From Boesenbergia rotunda (lineage: Eukaryota; Streptophyta; Magnoliopsida; Zingiberales; Zingiberaceae): 64,000 nt of DNA. The notes beneath the pieces are model-generated. The model was not told where the DNA came from. It saw nothing but the letters and a program-made list of their open reading frames with translations, and made no database searches. Positions 32,814 through 44,937 of the stretch are shown here, one piece after another; position 1 is the first letter of the stretch, and each line of letters opens with the position of its first letter. A program made the position numbers and the translations under genes. The stretch spans positions 24,774 to 88,773 of the forward strand of contig JAGFNQ010000283.1 of the NCBI GenBank assembly GCA_024364735.1, read 5' to 3'.

Positions 32814-33792
32814 TATTAGATCGATATGCCTTGCTAGAGGGGGTGAATAGTAATTTTCGATTTCTTTCTTCCTACAAGGTTAGTTGCGCAAGCGGAATAT
32901 ACTAAAATAAAACTAAACTAAACAAAAACAATTAAGAACACACCTATTTACGTGGTTCGGAGATAGAACTCCTACTCCACGGCTGCCCATAAGGTGGGCG
33001 ATCCCTAATACCTCGGTGGATGATTCCCCGGAGCACCTCCGGCTAGATCGCGTTGCTCCTTGTGGGTGGAGAAACCTCTCCACAACTCTTGGACACTATC
33101 TGATCACAACAGGCTACTAACAAGCTTTGACCAAGCAAGTTTTGCCAAGAAACAGTAACACGAAATGAGCTCCTTTAAATAGAGCTCGAGTTTAAACTGG
33201 CCGCTACCAGTCGACTGCCCCTGGGGCAGTCGACTGGTCCCACTCAGATTCGAGCATTACAACCAACGTTCGAATTAGCCAGCCCTTACCAATCGACTAC
33301 TCCTAGAGCAGTCGACTGGTCCTTTACTAAGCTTAGAGTTACACTCCCCGAGTAAATTATTCTCCGCACTCAAACCCTCCCAGCTTAGTCCCTGAGTACA
33401 AACACTCACACTCGGACTCTCACGACCTGGTCGACTCTTCAATATGCAAACTCAATCTATTGCCTTCACGCTCTCTTCGTCTTCGGCTCCCGTCCCTCAG
33501 ATGCGCACATAAGCCTCCAGCTTGCCTCCAAGTCATTCTTCATGCATACCTCGAAGTCCGCACCCCTCAGCTCATCGTCTCTGCCCATGGTCCCTCGGAT
33601 GCGCACACAAGCCACCAGCTTGCCTCCATGCCACCCTTCACCTGAAGACATCAACCATGTCCATGTGTACCTACAAACCTGCACACTCACATACACATGT
33701 TAGTCTAACAACAAACCCTAACTTAACCATATTGACCACACACATCAAAACCCATGATCCTCCAGATCATATTTGAGCCGATTGCCCCAACA
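32814..33792 (-). repeat. Element C 5' LTR (979 bp)
   Basis: On the minus strand it starts TGTTGGGGCAATC at 33792 and ends near CGATCTAATA at 32814 (the terminal CA has mutated to TA). It holds CAGTCGACTG dyads (33208-33325), TATTTAAA (33174-33181) and the CACCCCCTCTAG tract near its end. LTR D and fragment F are relatives. Confidence 0.88.
33174..33330 (-). promoter_or_regulatory. CAGTCGACTG dyads and TATA box in LTR C
   Basis: Pairs of CAGTCGACTG separated by a short C/G-rich spacer (33208-33237 and 33290-33322, the latter decayed) lie upstream of TATTTAAA on the minus strand (33181 to 33174). Confidence 0.6.
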
Positions 33793-34235
33793 ATGTTGAT
33801 TCTAGGTTTAGAAGCCTAGAGAGGGAAAATCAAGTATTATGGAAAAAACTTGATAGGTTAGAGAAAATCCTAGATAGATTGACTATTGGATCTAAGTGTC
33901 TAGGTATGGTGTTGGGTGGTCTAAAACCCAACAATGATAGATCGGGTCTAGGATACCGATCTAAGGCCTCCAATGTCAATGAAAAGAAATATGTTATGGT
34001 AGCATATGATTATGACAAGGAGGGAAAATCCAAAAATGGCAAGGGGGTGTCATTTAAAGGGAAAAAGAAGGACTTAACCAAGAACAAGATGTCTAAGGTT
34101 AAGAAGGTTAAGTTTGTAGGCCAAGAGTCACCGGAGGTACACCGGTGTGGCCTAGAGATTGTTGAGTCACCTAGGGAGGTGGCTAAGGCTAAAAGCTCAA
34201 GGGGAAACTCTAGGAGTCTTTGGGATTCATGGTAA
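33793..34235 (+). pseudogene. Element D gag C-terminal remnant
   Basis: Reads a coiled-coil-like stretch (LERENQVLWKKLDRLEKIL region), then GSKCLGMVLGGLKPNNDRSG and a Lys-rich tail (KGKKKDLTKNKMSKVKKV) ending at TAA near 34235. It aligns with L (12480-12690) and with C (31200-31600). The zinc knuckles are missing because the left side is cut by LTR C at 33792. The former role is RNA packaging; no function is expected now. Confidence 0.75.
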
Positions 34236-35206
34236 ATGGACCTTGGGAGGGTTCTCTCGGAGGTCTAGATGGACTATGGAGTGTGCCAAAAGAGTTGGAG
34301 ACGGACTTGAGTCTCAATTCTTGGATTTTGACACATTGGATTTGTGTATCATGCATGAAAATATGGCATTGGGGTCATATAGCATGAAAGTTGGTTTTTG
34401 ATGTGTAAATGTCATATAAATCAATGCTAGGGATGCATTGTGGGTTGGTATGGGCAATGACATCAAGAGGAAACCAAAACTAGAACTTTAGGTCAAGGTT
34501 TAATGAACTATTTAGGTAGTTTTGGATTTTGTGTCAATCTTGGGAATGATTATGGATACATTTTTGAGTGTATTTTTCTCAAGTAGGTATAGATACCATA
34601 AATCTCTCCATAAAATTTAAAAATTTTTAGAGATTTGAGGAATTTCTGGTGCATTTCTAAAATTGGGTTCAGAAAGTTAAAATTTGGTTTTTCAGAATGT
34701 CAGTCGACTGGCCCACGGGGCAGTCGACTGGTAAAGGCTGATTTATGTTTTTAGCCATTAAAAAATGTCTAAATAATGTAAAATAAGTGTATAGGGGCCT
34801 AGTACACTGTGTTTATGATCATTAGAGGTTAAAAGATCCAAAAAGAGGAAAATTATTGGAGTCTTTTGATGTGTGGCAAAGGGGGAGAAGTGTTGGGTTA
34901 AATTTGGGAAACCAAACACACCTTTGCAAGAAATCCTAGGTCTAGGAGGAGCTTAGGTAAAGGGAGAGCATTGTTGCTCCATTCTTGGCGTAAGGGGAAC
35001 CTTGGAAAGGTTCTTAAAAAGCCTTTGTAAGTCCAATGTAAGGGGAGCCTTAGAAAGGTTTAAAAAAAAACTCCATTTTTGGTAAAAGTCCTAACTCTTG
35101 GGGAGGTTAGGTGTGGGGATGCCTTGTTATTGGATCAATGCATGTTTGCATTTATATTTGTTTCCCCTAATTTAAACGTATTGTCAAACATCAAAAAGGG
35201 GGAGAT
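34236..35206 (+). other. Element D untranslated tail and polypurine tract
   Basis: No coding signal. A CAGTCGACTG pair lies at 34701-34731. The PPT AAAAAGGGGGAGAT (35193-35206) directly precedes the LTR. Confidence 0.75.
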
Positions 35207-36221
35207 TGTTGGGGCAATCTATGGTCCGAAGTGACCATGTGTTTTGATGTTTGGGAAAAGGATTTATGTTAGGTTTACCCTTGTGTTTTGATATGTGTAT
35301 TGGAGTGTGTAGGTCTTGTAGGATACACATGGACTTTGCTGGACGGCTTCGAGTACGGTGAAAGGTGGCATGGAGGCATGCCGTGGGCTTGTGTGTGCGT
35401 CCGAGGGACCATGGATAGCAGGGACGATGAGCCGAGGGACGTGGACTTCGAGACGTACATAAAGGATGGCATGGAGGCAAGCCATGGGCTTGCGTGAGCA
35501 TCTGAGGTTTGAGGGCCAAGGTTGAAGAGGACGTGATGGCAACAGATCGAGGCTGTTGGTGAAGAGTCAACTGAGTTGTGAGGGTTCGAGTGCTGAGGGA
35601 AATGTACTCGGGAAATCCTAGGGGTCGAGTGCTGAGACAATTGTACTCAGGAAGGAAAACCTAGGAGGGGGCAGTCGACTGGTGGTTTGGTAGTCGACTG
35701 AGAAACACCATAGAAACATCAATCGCCTGTTGTGGGGGCAGTCGACTGGTAGTGGCTGGGAATTCGAACGTTGGGCTTGCAATGGTCGAATTTGAGTACG
35801 ATCAGTTGACTGGCCTGGGGGCAATCGACTGCAGCAGGTTTCTCAGCTAAGAGACCTATTTAAATGGGCTCGGGTTTGGCTGGAACTCTTGACGAATTTG
35901 GCTTTGGTTAAAGACCAAATAGTAGTCTAAGAGCTCAGAGGTGTGTTCGGGATTGTGGCGAGGTTTCTCCACCCACAAAGAGCTACACGAGCTAGCTGGA
36001 GGGCATCCGGGGAGTGATCCAGCGAAGGATCAAGGGATCGTCCACCTTACGGACAGCCGTGGAGTAGGAGCGTCATCTCCGAACCACGTAAAGGTTGGCG
36101 TTATCATTGTTCTTAGTTTGTTTATTTGTTATTCCGCTTGCGCTTACTAACGTTGTAGGTAGAGAATCGAAGAAAAGCTATTCACCCCCCCCCCCTCTAG
36201 CTTGACGGTCACAACCTAACA
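35207..36221 (+). repeat. Element D 3' LTR (1015 bp)
   Basis: Starts TGTTGGGGCAATC, ends CAACCTAACA. Dyads CAGTCGACTG or TAGTCGACTG lie between 35672 and 35832; TATTTAAAT is at 35857-35865. A poly-C run (36185-36195) lies near the end. Confidence 0.88.
35672..35865 (+). promoter_or_regulatory. CAGTCGACTG dyads and TATA box in LTR D
   Basis: Four or more dyad copies end 25 bp before TATTTAAAT; same order as in LTR C. Confidence 0.6.
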
Positions 36222-36830
36222 CGCTTCCCTTTGCTCATCATTCCTGCTCCAGCAGCCTCGACCTGTTGTCTTCAAGTCCTCTTCGACTTTGGCCCTCGTC
36301 TCTCAAATACGCCTACAAGCCCTAAGCTTGCCTCGATGTCATCCTTCACATATGCCTCGAAGTCCGCTTCCCTCAGATCATCATCCCTGCTTTGTCCATG
36401 GTCCGTCGAATGCACACACAAGCCCACGACTTGCCTCCATGCCACCCTTCTCCATACCCAAAGACGTCCAACCAAGTCTATGTGTATCCTGCAAATCTGC
36501 ACACTCACATACACATATTAGATCAGAATGAAACCCTAACATAACCATATTGACACACACATCAAAACCCATGATCCTCCCGATCATACATGGGCTGATT
36601 TGCCCCAATAATCTCTCCCTTTTTAATGTGTGGCAATATATTTATGTTAGGTGCACAAACAACAATAACAATTGAAAATTAAAGGCATAGCACATTAAGA
36701 GACATAAACATGCCCTCCCCCTTAACCTATGTCCTCCATATAATTTTCAATTTTCCTCAAAACCAAATTAAGTTAAACATAACTTACATCCACAAGTTCT
36801 CCCCTTTGACACCATCAAAAAGGTTGCCCC
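36222..36830 (-). mobile_element. F: fragment of another C/D-family element
   Basis: 36222-36610 is the 5' part of a 3' LTR (minus strand start TATTGGGGCAAAT, TG mutated to TA), and 36611-36830 is the adjoining tail with a PPT-like AAAAAGGGAGAGATTA. It is cut on the left by LTR D and on the right by LTR G. Confidence 0.75.
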
Positions 36831-38951
36831 TGTTGATGCAGTCTAACCCTGATTGTTGTTTTGGTGTTCACACCGATTTTAGTTTAGGTTGATGAGATGA
36901 TTTGGATTAAGTCCTGGTCGAGGACTGGGCATGGAATCCTGGTGAGTGAAACCAAGTCCTAACCTGGAGGGCTAGAATGGATGAAACTCTGGCTTGGAGG
37001 GTCAGGTCCTAGCTTGGAGGGCTAGGTTGGAAAAATCCTAACTTGGAGGGTTAGGTGTGGAAAAGTCCTAGCTTGGAGGGCTAGATGGATGAAATCCTAA
37101 CTTGGAGGGTTGGGTGTGGAAAAGTCCAAGCTTGGAGGGTTAGGTGTGGAAATTCCTAACTCGGAGGGTTAGGTGATTGGAAATCCCGGTGAGTGAAGTC
37201 GGGTCCTGGTGAGTGAAGCCAGGTTGACTGAAGTCCCGGTGAGTGAAGCTGGGCACGGAGTCTTGGTCCGAGGGACTGAGCACGAGTCAGGGGAGCCTGG
37301 GAGCCAGTTCTCTTGACTTAGAGTGGGTTTGGCCTTGCCTGGATCGGTCAAGTGACCGATCAGGGAAGTTGGCATGGTGCTCCCTCGTGGATCGGTCTGG
37401 TGACCGATCCAGCGATGACTGATCGGTCTGGTGACCGATCAGGGAGCACACAGTGACCATGTTGGGCTACTGATCGACTCATGATCTGTCTGGTGACCGA
37501 TCAAGGAGCAAACATTTCACTCACTGCTTGGCTCCAGATCGGTCTGGTGATCGATCAGGGAGCATACAGTGGGTTTTGGGAACCTTACTGCTTGGCTCCT
37601 GATCGGTCTGGTGACCGATCAGAGATACTGTTCGGATCGTTCTGGTGAACGATCAAGTGTCGCGAGCTCCTCACTATGACCGATCAGGATGGATCCTGAT
37701 CGGTCTAAGCATGCCCTGATCGGTCTGGTGACCGATCAGGAGGGTTGGACTACGAAGCTGAGCAATCACCCTGCAAAGGGGTGGATCGGTTTGGTGACCG
37801 ATCCACGACCTGGGATCGGTCTGGTGATCAGTCCCGGAGAAGTCGCGAATTCTGATTACGCGTTGGGGACCGATCAGGATGCAGCCTGATCGGTCTGAAC
37901 CCAGCCTGATCGGTCTGGTGACCGATCAGGAGGCTCTCTGATCGGTTCGGTGACCGATCACTTTAATTAAAACTCGCTATCAAACACTCTGATCTCATCT
38001 GATCGCACTCTGATTCCTACTGATACTTATTCTGTGCTCTCTGATATTTGATCTTCTGTTGATTTGCTGCTCTAATGTGCTGCTAAGTGTGCAGGTGACT
38101 CAGAGATCATCCAAGAGAAGTCAAACGAAGGTTTTCGCTACAGCAGGTTTGTCTGTTTGTTTTCGCAGGTTGTAACGTCCTCTGGCGCAAGCTGCAGCAG
38201 CTGAGGAGCTGATGACCTGGGGCTCGACTGGAGGGTTTCAGTGAGTCCAGAGGAGGTCAGGGATAGCTGGCTGCTGCAGGTGAGCAGCTGGGAACTGCTG
38301 CAGAGGAGCGTGTGACTTGGCGATGGAAGCAGGATAAGCCAAGGAGTGGAGAAGGAGCTAGGGACGGCTAGCGACATCTCTTGTTCTGCTCTTGCGACAA
38401 CTCTGATCTGTTGACCACTACTATGAATTTTGAGCAACCTGGTGTTACTTGAGCACTTGGGAAGAAGAAACAAGAAGCTTGGCGAGTCCATCAGCAAGAA
38501 GACACGAAGAAGGGAGTTCTTGTGTGAGATCTGTGCTTAGTGGAGCTCGGTGAGAAGTTTGCTGGTGTTCTTGCGGTTCTATGTGTTCAGTAAGACTTCT
38601 TCTTGTGTTTCATGTACTTAATACTTCATTCATCTTGAAACGTTGTGGAGAGGTTACTCCACCGAGAAGGAGGTTGCTTTCTATCTGGATTTTTCGGGGC
38701 TTGATCTACTGACGATCAAGGGATCGGCCACCTTAAAGGCATGCCAAGGAGTAGGGGCAAGTTATCCCCGAACCTTGTAAATCCTCTTTTGTTAGCGTTT
38801 TCATTTGTCTTTCTTTTCTGCACTTTGTTTTTGTTGTATTGCTTCCGATGTGCTACTAACCCTAAGTACAGAAGTTCATAAAAGAAAGCGATTTTTTTTT
38901 GGTGTCTGGCTACATTCACCCCCCCTCTCTCTAGCCATCCAAGTTCCAACA
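36831..38951 (+). repeat. SIRE-G 5' LTR (2121 bp)
   Basis: Starts TGTTGATGCAGTCTAACC, ends AAGTTCCAACA. The hairpin array is shorter than in A (36960-37170). It has a field of GATCGGTC dyads (37340-37960) including a copy with GATCGTTC/GAACGATC arms (37635-37654), and an AT-rich box (CTTTAATTAAAA at 37961). Confidence 0.92.
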
Positions 38952-38953
38952 AG

Positions 38954-38965
38954 TGGTATCAGAGC
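38954..38965 (+). other. Primer binding site of SIRE-G
   Basis: TGGTATCAGAGC two bases after the LTR; tRNA-Met type. Confidence 0.9.
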
Positions 38966-39009
38966 TTGGGGCTCTATATAAGCGGCTTAACATCCGAGAG
39001 TCAACAAGA

Positions 39010-40616
39010 ATGGCATTGAGAGAAGGTTTTAGTACCACTCGACCTCCCTTCTTCGATGGAGCAGATTTTCAATATTGGAGATCGAAGATGGAGTATTATC
39101 TAAAGATGAACATCAACACATGGTTCGCTGTGAAGGAGGGTTTCTCCCCTCCAAAGGATGATAAAGGAAAAGAATTGGAATCTTGGCGTTGGACGGCTGA
39201 GCAAACTCGGAAAAGTGAAGCCGACGCGAAGGCGATGGTGACTTTGCAATGTGGAATGTACAAGGATCAACTCATCAAGGTTGGTCCCTTTACAAGTGTA
39301 AAGGATTTGTGGAATAAACTCATTGAACTCCATGAGGGAACCCGAGACCCGAGAATCGCCAATAGGGATTTGTTCCTCAACCAACTCCAAAACCTCTCCA
39401 TGAAGGAGAGTGAAAGGGTAAGCGAGCTTCATAGTAGATTCAAGGAAGTCCTCAACGGTCTTCATTCTATTGACGAAAAGGTCGAGAACCATGACCTTGT
39501 ATGGTATGTGTTAAAAGCTTTTCCAAGGAATGCTTTGTGGTCATCCATGGTGGATGCCTACAAAGTTTCTAAGGATTTATCAATTGTAAAGTTAGATGAC
39601 TTATTTTGTGAAATGGAGCTACATGAGATGGCTAACAAAGGCCCCAAGGAGAAGGAGATTGCCTCAGTTGCAGGGGAAAGGACCAACAAGAAGAAAAAGG
39701 AGAAGAAGAAGGAGAAGGAAGTCTCTTCATCTTCATCTTCATCCGAGTCTGAATCCGATTCCGAGGAGGATGGCAGTGGGTCTTCTTCCTCCGAGATGGC
39801 AAATTTTGTTAGAAGGATGATGAGAAAGAGTCGGCGCTTCAAGGGTAATGGTAACCCTAGTGAAGTTAAGATTGATAAATCTAATATCACTTGCTATGAG
39901 TGTAGCAAGAAAGGGCACTTCAAGAAGGACTGCCCAAAGCTCAAGAAGTAGGAGGATAAATCCAAGAAGAAGAAAAAGAAGGCCTTGAAGGCCACATGGG
40001 ATGAATCCTCTTCAAGTTCATCCGAAGAGGAGAAGGATGAGAAGAGTACATGTCATGTGACACTCATGGCACTTGATGATCAAGAAAGCAATGATGAATC
40101 CACCGACTCCTCAAACGCGGCTTCGTCATCTTCAGATGATGAAGAGGTAATCACTCCCGAATTAGATAAATGTTATAGAACCATTGCATGTTTGACCGAT
40201 TTATTGAAAAGTCAAAAAATAAAGTTAAATCATTGAAAGTAGAGGTTGAACATTTGAGATCCTCTAAAGATGAGGATATTGATGATTTACACTTAGAAAT
40301 GTTAGAGGATGAAACTAAATCTTTGAAGAGTGAAGTTGAGAGACTCAAGAGTGTTCTTGAGAAATTCTCAACTAGCTTAAAGACTCTAGACATGATTCTG
40401 AATGCCCAAAGGGCAGTCTACAATAGGGCCGGTATTGGTTACCGACCCATAGAACCATCATTTGTGTCCTTAATGTCTAGGACTGATGTAAGACAATCTA
40501 AGACACCTAGGGTTCAAAGGAAAGTAGTCAAGGCATGGGTGCCTAAGTCTTGCTTAGTAGGTGCTTTAGGTCCCAAGGTTTGGGTACCTAAATCTTCTAT
40601 TTTTCGAATTGTGTAG
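39010..40616 (+). pseudogene. SIRE-G gag
   Basis: Starts at ATG 39010 (MALREGFS). An upstream in-frame GTG inside the primer site is not a plausible eukaryotic start. UBN2/DUF4219 gag is followed by Lys and Ser/Glu-rich tracts and an intact CCHC knuckle (CYECSKKGHFKKDC near 39890). TAG at 39949 replaces a Lys codon, and a 1-bp loss in an A-run near 40205 shifts the frame. The acidic and coiled-coil C-terminal half follows. TAG at 40614-40616 is shared with SIRE-A. The product would coat the element RNA in cytoplasmic particles. Confidence 0.87.
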
Positions 40617-41500
40617 GTTGTGATTGAGGGGGAGCATCTATCAACTTGGTTCGTTGATAGTGGGTGCTCCAAACACATGACCGGTGATAGATCCTTATTC
40701 ACTACATTTCAAAAAAAAAGTAGAGGTAATGTTTCCTTTGGTAACAATGGTAGTCTTAAGGTCATAGGAATAGGAGGCATTCAAATATCCGAATATCTTA
40801 GGATTAAGAATGTCCTTCTAGTCAAGGGGATGATATTTACTCTACTAAGTGTCAGTCAATTGTGTGATGCGGGTTACACAATTGATTTCCAATCAAGTCA
40901 ATGTCTAGTTAGAAAATATGACACATTTGACACGGTACTAGTAGGCACAAAAGTAGAAAATATTTATCAAGTTTCATTTAAAAGTGCTACTAATACTTTT
41001 GTTAAGTGTTTCATGTCAAGAGAAGATGAGTCTAACCTTTGGCACTGGAGACTAGCACACGTGAACAAGAAGAATATCCGAAAATTGGCCAATAAGGGAC
41101 TAGTACTGGCTTACCAAGCATCAAGTATGAAAATGACAAACTTTGTGATGCATGTCAAATGGGTAAGCAAACAAAATCTGTATATAAAGGTAAAAGCACT
41201 GTAAGTACTTCTACCGCATTGGATTTACTTCACATGGACTTGTTTGATTGTAGTACAATCATATCCTTGAATGGTAGTAGATATTGTTTTGTTATCATTG
41301 ATAATTTTACTAGATATACATGGACCTATTTTCTAAAGTATAAGGATCAAACGTTAGATGTGTTTATTTCATTCTGTAGAAGGGTTGAAAATGAAAAATC
41401 ATCAACCATTAAAACAATAAGGAGTGATCATGGAGGTGAATTCCAAAATCAAAGATTTTTAGAGTTTTGTCAAGATAGAGGGTATAGGCATGAGTTCTCC
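40617..41500 (+). pseudogene. SIRE-G protease and integrase (partial)
   Basis: Protease motif WFVDSGCSKHM (near 40650) is followed by GAG-pre-integrase (LWHWRLAHV) and the integrase core (HMDLFDC, RSDHGGEFQ). A frameshift near 41105 separates protease and core. The frame breaks at 41500, where gypsy J inserted just before the catalytic Glu. RT and RNase H would lie beyond the nested elements and are not in the window. Confidence 0.85.
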
Positions 41501-41814
41501 TGTAACGACCCGGAAAAATCTCCTCAATATTTTCTTTAAAATATTGATCATGTCTAAATAGTTTTGAAGGAGTTTAGAGATACTAGTACGAACCGTAGCA
41601 TAGTTATCCATAATTTTTTCATTTAAATTGAGAAGCTAAGTACTAATGGGCTTTTCTAAGACCATGGTTATTAGTGGATTTTAGGTGAAATTTAATATAA
41701 ATATAAATGGGTTTTAATTAAGGATATTAGTATGGTCATGGGTGAATTTTTGGGGAATTTTCGGAAATAAGGAGAAATAAAAAAATAAAATAAAATAAAA
41801 TAAAAACAAAGTGC

Positions 41815-41885
41815 ATGCACCAAGAATTGAACATTGGACCTATGGTACCACTATGCATGTACTAACCAATTCACCTAGCAAGGGA
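41815..41885 (-). other. tRNA-like sequence antisense in J LTR U3
   Basis: Minus strand reads an A-box-like GGTGAATTGGTTAG and a B-box-like TGTTCAATTCT inside a CCAA...TTGG stem, with GTA in the anticodon position. It is a degraded tRNA-like sequence about 110 bp upstream of the TATA box, matching the better preserved copies in K. Not a functional tRNA gene. Confidence 0.35.
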
Positions 41886-41988
41886 GTGCTAGTAGAGAAT
41901 GAAGTGGATTTTGGTTAAGGCTTAGGGAATATGAAGGGTCATCAAGGGAAGAGACACCATGACTCTTCACTTGCCCTCCTTAATGTGG

Positions 41989-41995
41989 TATAAAG
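41989..41995 (+). promoter_or_regulatory. TATA box of gypsy J LTR
   Basis: TATAAAG in GTGGTATAAAGGCAATG, followed by a CT-rich stretch. Confidence 0.6.
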
Positions 41996-44718
41996 GCAAT
42001 GAGAGAAGTGGCATAGGAGTTACATTCTCCCTTCTCTTCTTCCACCAAAGTCATTTCTTTCCTCTTCCTCCTTGCTCTAGCCAAAACCCACAAGGGTTCT
42101 CCCCTTAGGAAAAAAATTCCACCAAGGACTCCATCTTGAAGACTCAAGGCTCTATACTATGCTACAAGGGCTAAGGAGAAGTTTGGAGTCAAGAAAGTTC
42201 TTTCTATTTCTCTATTCAAGGATTAAATTCAAGATAAGGGAAGGTAAGACCCCCCTCACCTATGGTATGATAGCTTCCAAGTTATTTGTCATGATCTAAG
42301 TTCTTATTGGCATGCTATGTTGAAGAAATCCATGGTTAGGGCTTGTGAGGGTTTCGGCCAAGCATTATTTTGAGGTTAAAATCATATGGAAATCCCGTAT
42401 ATGTTTCCTAATGTTTATTCATGATATGTTAAGCATAAAAGTATGATTTAGAAGTTTTTGTATCATCCCAAAACCCCTAGGGTTTCGGCCACATCAAGGT
42501 CAAAAGGCTAAGGTAAACTCCAACCTTTCCAAGCATGATTAGTATGTTTACTATCATATCTTATGGGTAATAATGGTGATTTATATGAATTTTCCTATAG
42601 GCTTATTACCCTTCTAGGGTTTCGGCCAGCACATGGTTTAGGCCTAGAACTTAGGGTTAAGTACAATCAATGGTTCAAATGGTTTTCCTTGGCATGATAT
42701 GTAAGGTATGGGATGTTAATCATGACCTAGGTGAATTTTCTATGGATTCATGGCCTCGTAGGGTTTCGGCCAAGACCCAAATTTAGGCTTTGAATTGGGC
42801 TAAGGTCTCAAGGATACATGTTTATAAGTTACCATAATGTAAGTACATAGTTAAGCACGATGTACGGATCTTTATATTACAAAAATCTTAGCTTATATGT
42901 GACATGACCTTATATGTTAGGTTCTATGTTATGCTTTACACATGAATGTTTAGATTATATACCACGAACATATGTAAGTAGTGTAGGGGTATATTATGAT
43001 AAATAGAATGATGTATGTAGAAGGTTAAATGCTTATAATAGATGTATGTGTACGAAGGTCTATGCATGTTGTATGATGAATGCCATGAACCTAAGTAGTA
43101 TGCATCATGTTTATATGTAGCTTACCCATGCATGATCTATGATGGATACTAGGATTATGTATGCTAGATGAAATGTATCATGTATAAAATGCACGTTTAT
43201 CTTATGTACCATGATCATGCAAGCTTATGAACCAAGATAATATTTATGCCTGGAGGCATGATTATGTAAGTATGTCATGTTCTTATGAATAAAAGAAGAT
43301 GGATGAAGATGATGTTATGCCTTAAGTATGAATGATAAGTATGAATGATAAGTATGAATGATGAAGGCATAACAATGTTATGAAATAAGTATGAATGATT
43401 AAATGCCAAGCATGTGTATGTCATGCTTCATGTAACAGGATTATGTTTATGTCCTAAGATATGTCAAGTATGAATGATGAAGCATGCATAGTTATTTTAC
43501 TTTATGAATGTGCTTGTACCGGACCGAAGTAAGGGTCCAAGGGATGGGCACCTTAAGAACGCCTCGGTTCTGGACTACCGAAGTTGTCCACGGTTCTGGG
43601 ACTACCGTAGCTGTCCAACAGGGATGGGCACCTTAAAAATGCCTCGTTGTTTGGAACTACCGTAGCTGTTGCTGCCCTAGTAGGTCGGGGCTCGCTACCT
43701 CGTATTTACTTAGGGATGCGCGCTTATGATATGTGTATGTGGTACAAGCCGGGGACCCCAATGATGTTATGTTTATGTTTAAGTATTTAAAAGTATGATT
43801 TAAAATTAAGCATCCCTATGTATATGCATTTCGACTCATGCATTCATTCATGTTATGCATCACGCCAGGGTAAGTATGTTTTATGCTTATGCTTATGATA
43901 AGTATGTTTCATGCTCATGTATGTTAAGAATTATGTCATGATAAGTATGTTTCATGCTCATGTATGTTAAGAATTATGTCATGATAAGTATGTTTCATGC
44001 CCATGTATGCTAAGAATTATGCTATGCTAAGTACGTTTTAGGTTTATGCTTAGGTTAAGAATCATGTTATATTAGTTGTTCATATGCTTATGATTTACGC
44101 CAAGACTATGCTTATGTTTTATGTTCAGAATTATGTTATGTCAGATGCTTGATATGTTTATGTTTAAGTGACGTATGGTTTTAGTGAGTAGGAAAGGGTC
44201 TTACTAAGCCTGTGTGCTTATAGTCTTATTTTCCTTGTACCGCAGATCAAGCAAGAGGTTACTAAGGGAAGCAGCAGGAGAGGCAAGAGCATGTGTGTGT
44301 CTGGCGGTGACATGGCAAAGGATTCTTTTATTTACACATATCGCATGTCTTAGGTTTTGGAAATGTCTCCTTAGATTCCATGCTATGTTTCAATGGTTAT
44401 GCCTAATGGATGACTTAAGACTCATGATGTTTATGGATAAGTTACTTGCTACTTATGATGATTATGAATAAGCTATGAAATGGTTATATCATGATGCCAT
44501 GCATGTTGTTAATATGCAAAGTCCAATGACACTAGGTTCATGGATGACAAGTTTATGCATGTATAGATGTTTCATGTATTAGTTGCATGGTTAAAAGCAT
44601 GTGTAGAAGAAAAAAATTATTCCGATGCATTAAGATGTCTTATATGTACATGTATGTTTAGCGTAACGTCGCTTCTCGCCACACCATAAGGTGTGGAAAA
44701 AAGGCGGGCGTTACAGGT

Positions 44719-44730
44719 TGGTATCACAGC
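44719..44730 (+). other. Primer binding site of gypsy J
   Basis: TGGTATCACAGC, one base off the usual tRNA-Met complement TGGTATCAGAGC (kept in K at 58266-58277). Confidence 0.8.
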
Positions 44731-44780
44731 AGTTGTCATCTCACTACACACACATCAAGCCTTTTTCTTACCTCTTCCAA

Positions 44781-44929
44781 GTAAGTACCTTTCTGCATAT
44801 TTTATGATAGTAAGCACTTTTAGGATACTTTATGACTCTAGACTATGCAAGTATGAATGATACTTTATGATAGCAAGTACTTCTGGGATATGTAAATATG
44901 AACATATTTTACTTTTCCCTTTAATTTAG
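44781..44929 (+). other. Predicted leader intron of gypsy J
   Basis: GTAAGT donor at 44781 and a pyrimidine-rich TTTAATTTAG acceptor ending 44929, nine bases before the gag ATG (44938). K keeps the same donor (CCAAGTAAGTACC near 58220, minus strand). Predicted from signals only. Confidence 0.4.
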
Positions 44930-44937
44930 AATTTAAT

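Larger units (their letters stand above)
27929..33792 (-). mobile_element. C: gag-only Sirevirus-like element with a 3' ORF
   Basis: On the minus strand: 5' LTR (33792 to 32814), primer site, gag with two CCHC knuckles, palindromic spacer, spliced-looking 3' ORF, untranslated tail and PPT (27944-27931). There is no protease, integrase or RT sequence between gag and the 3' ORF, so the element is non-autonomous and would need enzymes from a Sirevirus such as SIRE-A/G. Its 3' LTR is missing; LTR fragment E abuts the PPT. It is inserted in element D of the same family. Confidence 0.8.
33793..36221 (+). mobile_element. D: 3' half of a gag-only Sirevirus-like element
   Basis: A gag C-terminal remnant, untranslated tail, PPT and 3' LTR are present. 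The 5' part was separated by insertion of element C. No pol and no 3' ORF are visible between gag and PPT, so D is shorter than C. Confidence 0.8.
36831..41500 (+). mobile_element. SIRE-G: Sirevirus element, 5' half, cut by gypsy J
   Basis: LTR, primer site, gag, protease and integrase up to the catalytic region are present. Gypsy J interrupts the integrase frame at 41500/41501. It is a close relative of SIRE-A and helps identify which lesions are private to each copy. Confidence 0.9.
41501..44715 (+). repeat. Gypsy J 5' LTR (3215 bp)
   Basis: Starts TGTAACGACCCGG, ends GGCGGGCGTTACA. TATAAAG at 41989-41995. 'GGTTTCGGCCA' repeats occur at 42350-42780. A block at 43510-43760 (CGGACCGAAGT..., TGGGCACCTTAAGAA, GGTACAAGCCGGGGACCCC) is shared with the K LTRs. 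A 3-copy repeat of about 48 bp lies at 43895-44020 (ATGATAAGTATGTTTCATGC). Confidence 0.9.

Noticed and set aside
38953..39009. Longer SIRE-G gag start in the primer binding site
   Set aside because: It uses GTG in the primer site; the ATG at 39010 is shared with SIRE-A (15359) and is the natural start.
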